From: Thermohalobaculum sp039026295
GTDB lineage: Bacteria > Pseudomonadota > Alphaproteobacteria > Rhodobacterales > Rhodobacteraceae
Assembly: GCA_039026295.1 (NCBI GenBank)
Contig: JBCCMP010000008.1
Span: 1 to 29,074, forward strand
DNA: 29,074 bases
Direction: 5' to 3'
The position numbers were made by a program, and so were the translations under genes. The notes below the pieces were generated by a model that ran no database searches, was not told the origin of the DNA, and worked only from the letters and a program-made list of their open reading frames with translations. Within the stretch, counting starts at the first letter, position 1; each line of letters starts with the position of its first letter. Positions 23,156 to 29,074 of the stretch are shown here, piece by piece.

Positions 23156-23362
23156 ATGCAGGCACGTTCATCCAACGCTCGCCCTGGCGACCTTTTCACT
23201 GCGGCCGACGATGGAAATTCAATCGGCGCCACTAAACCAGTCGTTGATGAAACCGGGCCTGCGAAAGCCGGATCAGCGGCAAAAGATACCGTGTCGGCGA
23301 CGGCATCTGTCCCGAGGGATTACTTCGATACTTTCTTTCTGGCTGCACCGGCAAACACCTAG
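23156..23362 (+). CDS. Small protein of 68 residues, unknown function
   Basis: This short gene has its own candidate promoter (consensus -35) and a good Shine-Dalgarno sequence (AGAGAGGA nine bases before the ATG). Both make a real gene likelier than a chance frame. The product is polar and Ala/Asp/Lys-rich, with no signal peptide, ending in a more hydrophobic tail (RDYFDTFFLAAPANT). It has no cysteines and no recognised motif. It could be a secreted small protein or a peptide precursor, but nothing nearby (no maturase or dedicated exporter) supports that. It lies between the charge-segregated protein gene and the convergent channel gene. Confidence 0.5.
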   Translation: MQARSSNARPGDLFTAADDGNSIGATKPVVDETGPAKAGSAAKDTVSATASVPRDYFDTFFLAAPANT

Positions 23363-23411
23363 GACCGGCCACAGCTTTCCGGACCGTCCGCGGGGGTGAG
23401 GTCCGGATACC

Positions 23412-23445
23412 GGCCCCAGTAGCGACCCCAAACGCTGCTGGGGCC
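23412..23445. terminator. Strong hairpin between convergent genes
   Basis: GGCCCCAGTAGCG (23412-23424) pairs with CGCTGCTGGGGCC (23433-23445): 13 pairs including one G-T, loop of eight. A second 8-bp stem TCCGGACC/GGTCCGGA (23378-23385 with 23400-23407) precedes it. Both lie between the stops of the 68-residue ORF and the channel gene. With no T run on either strand, it is a candidate bidirectional transcription barrier rather than a classical terminator. Confidence 0.5.
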
Positions 23446-23458
23446 TCCCATAGCAGGT

Positions 23459-25753
23459 TCAGGGCTTGACCTCTTCTGCAACCTCTTGCGCAGCCTGAGT
23501 GGCCGCAGCTGCGATGGCAGATTTGTCATCTTCAGTAAGACTGCTCGACTCGTCCAAGCCTGGAATTGCAACGCGAACCTCCCGCCGAGCAAACTCGATG
23601 CCATTCTGCTCGAAGGTTTGTTTGACGCGATTGTAGATCTCCTTGCGGAGGACAAACTGGCGACCGGGCTTGGCCATGAACTTGCCCCTTATGATCATCC
23701 CAACGTCGTCGAAGTCAAAGACGCCCTGCGATTTGAATGGTTGCAGAAGATCAGCGGCGTATTCCGGAATCGCCATCATTTCCTTGCCGATATTTTTGAA
23801 GAGTTTCTTGACCTTGTTTGGATCTGTGTCGAACGGCACCGTGAACTTCAGTTTCATGATCACCCAGTCACGGGAATAGTTTGTCAGCTTGGGGATTTCG
23901 CCATAGGGGATCGTGTGTACCGGCCCCTTGTGGTGGCGCAGTTGCATTGATCGAATGGAAATCTTTTCAACGGTCCCGACGGTGCCCTCAACCTCGACAT
24001 ACTCACCAGTGCGGAATGCATCGTCGACCAAAAAGAAGATGCCCGAAACCACATCCGCCACCAGTTTCTGCGCCCCGAAACCGATCGCAAGCCCGACAAT
24101 GCCGGCACCAGCCAGCAGTGGAGTGATGTCGATGCCGATGTTGCCAAGAGCGATCAGGCCGAAGATCACGACGATTGCAGCCTTAAGCACGCCCAGCAAA
24201 AGAGGGAGCACAGTTGAGAGGCGCGAGCCCCCTGCCCCGCCACCTTCACCGCCGCCGGGCTCTTCCTCGTTCAGGTCAAACCCCGCCGCCGTCTGCTCCG
24301 CCGCCAGCTTGCGGTTTATATAAAGACTGACCAGCTCCCACACGAGATAACCGATAGCGACGATCATCATGATCTCAAATGATCTCGCCGCGACCACAAC
24401 GCCGGTGCCCGCAGAAAGGTCGTGGAAGTCAATCTGCCACATCTGAGCGATCAGAACGATGACCATGGCAAAGACCACAACCCGGCCGATGCGAATGTAG
24501 CTGCGCTTGGTCGAGTGATAGGCTTTCTCGGCCAGCGCGCCTTCGCCGGTCATAGGAGGCACAAGGTGACGCACCAATCCACGGATCAGCGTGTCGAAGA
24601 ACGGCCAGAAAATCAGCAGGAACATCATTTGATAATGTGCCCCGTTGGCCAACAGATCGAACGCTCCGTAACTGACAATGACATTCACCAGTATCCAGGT
24701 TCCCGCGGACAAGATAATTGTGAACCATGGATAGTTTCGAGCTGCCCACTCTTCTGCCCGGGTAAGGTCTGGCTCCCATCCCCGCGCCATACGCACCCAG
24801 CCGTCCCAGCCATAAATTGCAAGGGCGATCAGGTAGATGTGGACAAAGAGATTCAGCCAAAAGCCGAGCCGGGACTCCCCCATCCCAACGCCATTCTGAC
24901 TGTTGAAGGCGACGATGGCGATAGAAAAGGCCATCAGGGTTACGAGGCCGATCTGATGAAAATACGAGAACCATGCGAACCCGTCATCCGCCGGCATCAA
25001 GCGATATTCCGGGCGTGCTGGGGCAAGTATGAAGCGGCCCACGGCGGCTGCGATCCTCGGAAGGACGATCAGATAGGTCCAGATCAGCCAGATGTACGGA
25101 ACGATCACAGGCCAATTTGCATCGTCATCTGAAAAGACGAGGCTGGACAGAAGCGGACCGGACTGCTGCGCTGCAATAAAGAAGACCAAAACACCGAATA
25201 TGTCCTGAAAAAAACGGCTGAGCAGGAACCTCATTGATTGCTTCAGCGTTGCCGATCCATCCGTGGGGGCTTGATAACGCCACCGTCGAGTGACGCGGTT
25301 AAACAGGATTTCTGCGACGATACCGGCAGCAATCCCCATCGCCATGGACGCGAACATCGCCCACAGCCCGAAAGCGCCGCCGATCCGTTCCATGAAATTT
25401 GAAAAGCTCTGCAGTTGGAGCGTCCAGAGCACCGGCAACCGTTCGATTGCAATGAGAACGGACTCGTACGTGCCTAAAGTCGCATGTCGCGCAAATGTCG
25501 CCAGCCCGGTTCCATCTTGGGTCGCGTCGTTGGCGGCCGCAACTGCGTCAAGGCGCTTCAGAAGCAGCGAACGAACCTCGATGTCAGAAAGACGCGATAC
25601 CATCTCGCGGACGGCTTCGGGCGAGGTCAGGTCATTTGCATCCAGTTGTGTTTCAGCCTCTGCGGCTGATGTCGGCATTTGTGCTGTCGCCGGCATCTGA
25701 ACGAGTAGTGTCACCAAAAGAACGGCAACAGTAAGGATGAGATGGCGCAGCAC
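23459..25753 (-). CDS. Large MscS-family mechanosensitive channel
   Basis: The 764-residue protein is a multi-domain relative of MscS, which releases solutes when the membrane is stretched. It starts with a signal peptide (MLRHLILTVAVLLVTLLVQMPATAQ), followed by a periplasmic helical region to ~105. About ten membrane helices follow between ~125 and 545, with a Gly/Glu-rich linker at 497-510 (EEEPGGGEGGGAGGS). The pore-lining helix and MscS core are LLAGAGIVGLAIGFGAQKLV (546-565) then ADVVSGIFFLVDDAFRTGEY and VEVEGTVGTVEKISIRSMQL. The soluble C-terminal vestibule runs to ~732. Initiation is at a GTG (25753) with GGGGGT upstream. It is monocistronic in appearance; the hairpin at 23412-23445 would end its transcript. 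Size and layout are closer to the larger YbdG/YjeP-like relatives than to 286-residue MscS. Confidence 0.92.
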   Translation of the reverse strand: MLRHLILTVAVLLVTLLVQMPATAQMPTSAAEAETQLDANDLTSPEAVREMVSRLSDIEVRSLLLKRLDAVAAANDATQDGTGLATFARHATLGTYESVLIAIERLPVLWTLQLQSFSNFMERIGGAFGLWAMFASMAMGIAAGIVAEILFNRVTRRWRYQAPTDGSATLKQSMRFLLSRFFQDIFGVLVFFIAAQQSGPLLSSLVFSDDDANWPVIVPYIWLIWTYLIVLPRIAAAVGRFILAPARPEYRLMPADDGFAWFSYFHQIGLVTLMAFSIAIVAFNSQNGVGMGESRLGFWLNLFVHIYLIALAIYGWDGWVRMARGWEPDLTRAEEWAARNYPWFTIILSAGTWILVNVIVSYGAFDLLANGAHYQMMFLLIFWPFFDTLIRGLVRHLVPPMTGEGALAEKAYHSTKRSYIRIGRVVVFAMVIVLIAQMWQIDFHDLSAGTGVVVAARSFEIMMIVAIGYLVWELVSLYINRKLAAEQTAAGFDLNEEEPGGGEGGGAGGSRLSTVLPLLLGVLKAAIVVIFGLIALGNIGIDITPLLAGAGIVGLAIGFGAQKLVADVVSGIFFLVDDAFRTGEYVEVEGTVGTVEKISIRSMQLRHHKGPVHTIPYGEIPKLTNYSRDWVIMKLKFTVPFDTDPNKVKKLFKNIGKEMMAIPEYAADLLQPFKSQGVFDFDDVGMIIRGKFMAKPGRQFVLRKEIYNRVKQTFEQNGIEFARREVRVAIPGLDESSSLTEDDKSAIAAAATQAAQEVAEEVKP

Positions 25754-25890
25754 GGTGACCCCCAGTCAGAACACTTGCCCGGTGGCGGGACGATAAAGTG
25801 ACATCAAAACGCCCGCAATCGCTCAGTGGGGTTCTTAGGATCCGGCTCAATGCCTCCGAACAAGCCGATTGAGGACTGCCTGTCAGAAAG

Positions 25891-26703
25891 TTACTTACCT
25901 GTGAAAACCGGCGGCCGCTTTTCAACGAAAGCCCTCGTCGCGTTTCTGTGGTCCTCCGAAAGCCCAGTATGCGTATGGTGGGTTACTTCCAGATCCATGC
26001 ACTCCATCACCTCGCCGCCGATCGCGCGGTTGAGATTTTCCTTCATGTAGCGATAAGCCAGCGGTGCACCTTTCTCCAGGCGCTCAGCCAGCGCCAAGGT
26101 CTCTGACATCAGGGTATCGCCGGGAACGACGCGGTTGGCCAATCCCAGCCTATCTGCGTCTGCAGCGTCGATCCTGTCTGAAAGAAAATACATTTCCTTT
26201 GCCTTGGCGCTTCCGACCAACTGGCTGAGGAACCAGGTGCCCCCATAGTCTCCGGCAAAACCGACCTTCGCAAAAGCTGTCGTCATGATGGCATTGTCTG
26301 CCATGACACGCATGTCGCAGGCCAGCGCCAGCGAAAGGCCGGCACCCGCTGCAGGACCAGGGATCGCGGCAATTGTCGGTTTGGGCATGGTGTGGAGCCG
26401 GCCGGAAGTGGCGCGCTGGCTCAATCGTTGGCGGTGAATGCGCACGTCGATGGGGACATCCTGCCCAGCCCCTTCGGCCATCCCTTTAACATCGCCCCCG
26501 GCGCAGAAGGCACCGCCTGCCCCCGTTAGTACAACGACCCGGACCTCCGGATCCAGTTCGGCCTCCTCCAATTGGGCCGCCATTGCGCCGAGCATCTCTT
26601 TGGACAGGGCGTTGCGCCTGTCCGGCCGGTTCATTGTCAGGATAAGGATACCTCCCCGGCGTTCAGCCAGAAGATCTTCGGTGCCGGTTGCAATTTCAGC
26701 CAT
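25891..26703 (-). CDS. Enoyl-CoA hydratase/isomerase family protein (crotonase fold)
   Basis: The 270-residue product has the crotonase landmarks: ILTMNRPDRRNALSKEM (about 21-37), oxyanion-hole segment GAGGAFCAGGDVKG (61-74), and AAIPGPAAGAGLSLALACD (112-130). At the catalytic helix it reads AFAKVGFAGDYGGTWFL. The first Glu of classical hydratases (Glu144 in the rat enzyme) is not conserved, while an Asp (152) is present in the place used by PaaG-type isomerases. An isomerase or other crotonase reaction is therefore as likely as hydration. I chose the start at 26703 for the strong GGGAGGGAA upstream; the frame to 26772 lacks support. It follows the two Lin0512 genes on the same strand after 101 bases and may belong to the same transcript. 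Confidence 0.9.
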   Translation of the reverse strand: MAEIATGTEDLLAERRGGILILTMNRPDRRNALSKEMLGAMAAQLEEAELDPEVRVVVLTGAGGAFCAGGDVKGMAEGAGQDVPIDVRIHRQRLSQRATSGRLHTMPKPTIAAIPGPAAGAGLSLALACDMRVMADNAIMTTAFAKVGFAGDYGGTWFLSQLVGSAKAKEMYFLSDRIDAADADRLGLANRVVPGDTLMSETLALAERLEKGAPLAYRYMKENLNRAIGGEVMECMDLEVTHHTHTGLSEDHRNATRAFVEKRPPVFTGK

Positions 26704-26804
26704 AGTTCCCTCCCACGTTTTGGCGAACCATCGTCCAGTCGGCTGGCAAGCAACAGCCGGGAAGTGTTTCAATCACATCGACGATGCAATTGGCTGGCGA
26801 CGCA

Positions 26805-27152
26805 TCAAAGCGGATAACGCACCAGGACTCCCGCATTTACGATCACTGCGACATCGCCGTGCTCATCGTCCGGTACATTGAGCCCCCCCAAGACTGCGCT
26901 GGCCTTGACCGTGCCGTAGGGCAGTGTTGCTGCGACCGCATCGAGATCGATTTGCTCAGGCATCTGCGCGGCCAGCGTCAGTTCGATCTCCATTCTGTTG
27001 GGATCGAGCTGCAAACTTCGGAAGAAAGCCAATGAGGAATGGTGCAAAGCGTCCTGAACGGCCCTTTTTGCGGCCTTGGTGTAATCCTGCCCGTGCAGAT
27101 CGTTACCGGTTCCCATTTCAAGGATGACGCGCTTCAGATGTGTCTCGGTCAT
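26805..27152 (-). CDS. Lin0512 family protein (second copy)
   Basis: This 115-residue protein belongs to the small Lin0512 family of unknown function. It has VILEMGTGNDLHGQDYTKAA near the N terminus, AVQDALHHSSL, and AATLPYGTVKASAVLGGLNV in the C-terminal half. It is a paralogue of the preceding gene, to which it aligns over its whole length. Its ATG overlaps the TGA of that gene (ATGA), so the two are translationally coupled and probably form a heteromer. An in-frame start at 27179 inside the upstream gene is rejected. No catalytic function is known to me for the family. Confidence 0.85.
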   Translation of the reverse strand: MTETHLKRVILEMGTGNDLHGQDYTKAAKRAVQDALHHSSLAFFRSLQLDPNRMEIELTLAAQMPEQIDLDAVAATLPYGTVKASAVLGGLNVPDDEHGDVAVIVNAGVLVRYPL

Positions 27153-27499
27153 GCCGACGCCTCCGGCAGGTCCAGCCAAACAACGACGGCCGCATTCGCC
27201 ATCACTGTCAGAGAGCCGTCCTCTTTGGGAATGTCCATGCCGCCCTGAACGGCGCGAACACGGGCGGTACCGTACGGCAAAATGGCGGCCACTGCCGTTT
27301 CATCGACCTCGTCCGGCTTGCCAGTTCCGATCAGAATGTCGACCTCCATGGCTTGACGGTCGACCCCCATTGCATCGGCAATTGTCAGCGAATTGTGCCA
27401 AAGCGCATCTCGCAACGCACGGATCGCTGCTTTAGTATAATCTTCGCCCCCAAGATCGGTTCCCATGCCCAGTTCGAGGACCATGCGTTTTCGTGCCAT
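27149..27499 (-). CDS. Lin0512 family protein (first copy)
   Basis: This 116-residue protein is the first gene of the minus-strand group. It has MVLELGMGTDLGGEDYTKAA at the N terminus, ALRDALWHNSL, and AAILPYGTARVRAVQGGMDI towards the end, aligning with the following gene throughout. The GMGTDLGGEDYTKAA segment is the best conserved part of the family. An AGAAGG Shine-Dalgarno sequence lies seven bases upstream of the start at 27499. The pair overlaps by four bases and precedes an enoyl-CoA hydratase/isomerase gene. I do not know the biochemical role. Confidence 0.88.
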   Translation of the reverse strand: MARKRMVLELGMGTDLGGEDYTKAAIRALRDALWHNSLTIADAMGVDRQAMEVDILIGTGKPDEVDETAVAAILPYGTARVRAVQGGMDIPKEDGSLTVMANAAVVVWLDLPEASA

Positions 27500-27638
27500 C
27501 TTTTAACCTTCTGAGTTTTTCCCGTGGCTATTTCGCTAAAATCGCTCCGGCGAAGTCCGTTTCACGACGACAAACACTCGCAAACGCCACAATTTTTACA
27601 GGTAATTTCAGTTCTTTATAGTGCCCGCCTGCACCACG

Positions 27639-27653
27639 TTAAGGTCGCTCTAA
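27639..27653 (+). promoter_or_regulatory. Near-consensus CtrA-like site upstream of the diguanylate cyclase gene
   Basis: TTAA-GGTCGCT-CTAA matches seven of the eight fixed bases of the CtrA consensus TTAA-N7-TTAA and lies 50 bases upstream of the start codon at 27703. CtrA controls motility and c-di-GMP genes in Rhodobacteraceae. A single site with one mismatch can occur by chance. Confidence 0.25.
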
Positions 27654-27702
27654 TCTCTGTTGATCAGTTTGGGCCATCTCGGACTGCACCCGTTGCGAAT
27701 AT

Positions 27703-28788
27703 ATGACCACGAACTCTCAAGATGCATCTAAATCCGCGGCACAGAGTGCGGGCGGAAGCGACAGGTCACCAGGCCATGCTACTGCATTCAATGTGGCAAA
27801 TCAGGCGTTTGAGTTGCTGCAAAGCTACGAGACACCTCCGATCCCCCACGCTTATGAGATCTGTTACGCTTATGCGCTGGGAAAGCCGCTAGAAGTCCTC
27901 GACCTTGTGAATCGGGCGGTTGATGAAGATGGTATCCTCAGCCTCTACAAGGTGCTTGAGATCCACAGCACGCTCTTTTCCTATCCAGAGACGATACGCA
28001 AGCAACAGGAAGAGACAGCGTCGGGCCTCAGCTCTGAGCTGTCCACGATGATCGTTGAGGTGTCTGCACACCTTTCCGCAAACGACACTTTTGCAGATTC
28101 CCTGGGCGAGGTCTCGCAAGAGCTGTCCAAGGTTACCGATCCGGCGAGCCTTGGACGAATGATTGTGTTGCTGATGGCCGAGTGCGCCAAGGCCCGCGAG
28201 AATGCAAAGCAATTGTCAGATAATCTGGAGGTGTCTCTTTCGGCGATCCGGCAGATCAGCGATAAACTTGAGGAGGCACAAGAGGCAGGGTTACGCGACG
28301 CGCTCACCTCGCTTCGTAATCGCCGCTTTTTTGATCGCGCGCTTCGTGAAGAAGTAACTCTAGCGCACGAAACCGGCTCCCCGCTTTCGCTGGTCATGAC
28401 TGACATTGATCACTTCAAGGCCATCAATGACACCCACGGTCACCCGGCGGGCGACGCGGTACTGCGCGCCGTCGGACGCCTGTTGGCTGCGAATGTGAAG
28501 GGACGCGACACGCCTGCCCGATATGGCGGCGAAGAGTTTGCAATCGTCCTTCCGCAAACCAGGTCGGTCGGCGCGGCAGACCTGTCTGAGAGGATCCGAC
28601 GCGAGCTGAGCGGAAAACGCCTTGTTCTGACGGAATCCCAAACCAAACTCGGCAAGATCACCGCATCTTTCGGCGTGGCGCAATTGCGCGAGAACGAGAC
28701 GGCGGAAGAGCTTATCTCGCGCTGCGACCATTGCCTCTACACCGCCAAGCGCAATGGCCGGAACCGTGTTGTGACCGAAGAAGACTAG
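27703..28788 (+). CDS. Diguanylate cyclase (GGDEF domain)
   Basis: The 361-residue cytoplasmic protein should make cyclic di-GMP from GTP. The N-terminal ~190 residues are a helical sensor-like region without recognisable input domain, passing into a coiled coil (about 160-198). The catalytic domain follows: LRDALTSLRNRRFFDRALRE, the metal-binding TDIDHFKAINDTHGHPAGD (Asp 234), RYGGEEFAIVLP with an intact GGEEF (275-279), and ASFGVAQL. The inhibitory I-site, usually RxxD five residues before the GGEEF, reads KGRD (266-269), so product feedback may be weakened. There is no membrane helix. No clear Shine-Dalgarno sequence precedes the ATG. A near-CtrA site lies 50 bases upstream. The gene is divergent from the Lin0512 pair. 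Confidence 0.94.
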   Translation: MTTNSQDASKSAAQSAGGSDRSPGHATAFNVANQAFELLQSYETPPIPHAYEICYAYALGKPLEVLDLVNRAVDEDGILSLYKVLEIHSTLFSYPETIRKQQEETASGLSSELSTMIVEVSAHLSANDTFADSLGEVSQELSKVTDPASLGRMIVLLMAECAKARENAKQLSDNLEVSLSAIRQISDKLEEAQEAGLRDALTSLRNRRFFDRALREEVTLAHETGSPLSLVMTDIDHFKAINDTHGHPAGDAVLRAVGRLLAANVKGRDTPARYGGEEFAIVLPQTRSVGAADLSERIRRELSGKRLVLTESQTKLGKITASFGVAQLRENETAEELISRCDHCLYTAKRNGRNRVVTEED

Positions 28789-28794
28789 CCGCTT

Positions 28795-29074
28795 TCAGAG
28801 CCTGCGAAGATAGATCTGATGTTCGACATCCGAAACCCGTGACAGCAACGCCGCATGTTCCTGTCTTTTCATGGCCGAAAAAACATGTCGAAAACGGTGG
28901 CCCAAAGCATCCGCGCAAAACGAAGAACGTTCGAATTCCGCGACCGCCTGACCCCATTCAAGCGGTAGCGGCGCTGCCATTCCCGGTCTGATCTCACCGC
29001 TCACTGGCTCAGGTGGGTCTTGCTTGGCGTCAAGTCCGTCGAGCGCCGCCGCGAGAACCGCAGCTGCAACAAGG
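28795..29074 (-). CDS. Glutamine synthetase-family protein, C-terminal part (cut by window edge)
   Basis: The minus-strand frame is open to the right edge and ends at 28795. Its 92-93 residues match the C terminus of glutamine synthetase-like ligases: LVAAAVLAAALDGLDAKQDP, then MAAPLPLEWGQAVAEFERS, and the closing HVFSAMKRQEHAALLSRVSD followed by VEHQIYLRRL. The family joins ammonia or an amine to glutamate with ATP; besides GlnA it includes gamma-glutamyl-polyamine and similar synthetases (PuuA, GlnT/GlnIII), which the missing N-terminal part would distinguish. The Tyr-adenylylation loop is not visible in this fragment. A shorter start at 29004 (GTG) is internal and should not be taken as the gene start. 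It is convergent with the diguanylate cyclase gene, six bases separating the two stops. Confidence 0.85.
   Translation of the reverse strand, partial: LVAAAVLAAALDGLDAKQDPPEPVSGEIRPGMAAPLPLEWGQAVAEFERSSFCADALGHRFRHVFSAMKRQEHAALLSRVSDVEHQIYLRRL

Noticed and set aside
1..29074. CRISPR arrays, tRNA or rRNA genes, insertion sequences, prophage attachment sites
   Set aside because: No regularly spaced repeats, cloverleaf-like sequences, transposase motifs or flanking duplications were found by reading both strands.

Overview
The window looks like chromosomal DNA of an alphaproteobacterium of the Rhodobacteraceae/Roseobacter type. The evidence is moderately high GC, class II DAHP synthase next to serB, an MDWDKLRVF-type LysR regulator, an MsrP with a Tat signal, an RTX-like protein whose repeats end in DF[V/L/I]F, and a livKHMGF-type transporter. 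No tRNA, rRNA, CRISPR array or intact insertion sequence was seen.

Layout. 1-616: no convincing gene, one structured hairpin. 617-2048 (minus): a GATase1/AraC (GlxA, CdhR/GbdR-like) regulator followed by a translationally coupled 4HBT thioesterase, possibly for quaternary-amine or acyl-CoA metabolism. 2241-5553 (plus): aroG-type class II DAHP synthase, serB, then msrP. 5609-8579 (minus): a small membrane protein, a three-repeat RTX-like protein with its own terminator, and a LysR regulator. 8755-9603 (plus): an exported protein of unknown function, convergent with hemH (9622-10692, minus). 10906-11817 (plus): a low-complexity Ala/Glu/Pro-rich protein that overlaps the end of the next gene tail to tail.

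The main discovery is at 11774-16623 (minus). It is a two-gene unit: a 299-residue protein of unknown function, then a 1308-residue protein that fuses a DyP-type heme peroxidase (GFRDG, proximal His, distal Arg) to a complete cytochrome P450 domain. The P450 part keeps ExxR and the heme Cys. Its Cys loop carries an insertion of about 10 residues with the form NGSC, its I helix lacks the acid/Thr pair, and no reductase is fused or adjacent. These are features of P450s that act on hydroperoxides (CYP74, fungal PpoA-type) rather than O2/NADPH monooxygenases. A two-heme peroxide-driven enzyme is therefore a reasonable hypothesis.

16953-21719 (plus): a complete branched-chain amino acid/amide-type ABC importer (binding protein, terminator, two permeases, two ATPases), divergent from the DyP-P450 unit. 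21909-23362: two unassigned proteins in an AT-rich surround, with a perfect 16-bp palindrome upstream and a good -35 box before the second. 23459-25753 (minus): a large MscS-family channel. 25891-27499 (minus): two tandem Lin0512-family proteins, then an enoyl-CoA hydratase/isomerase. 27703-28788 (plus): a diguanylate cyclase. 28795-29074 (minus): the C-terminal end of a glutamine synthetase-family enzyme cut by the window edge.

All family calls come from reading motifs in the translated sequence; no database search was run.
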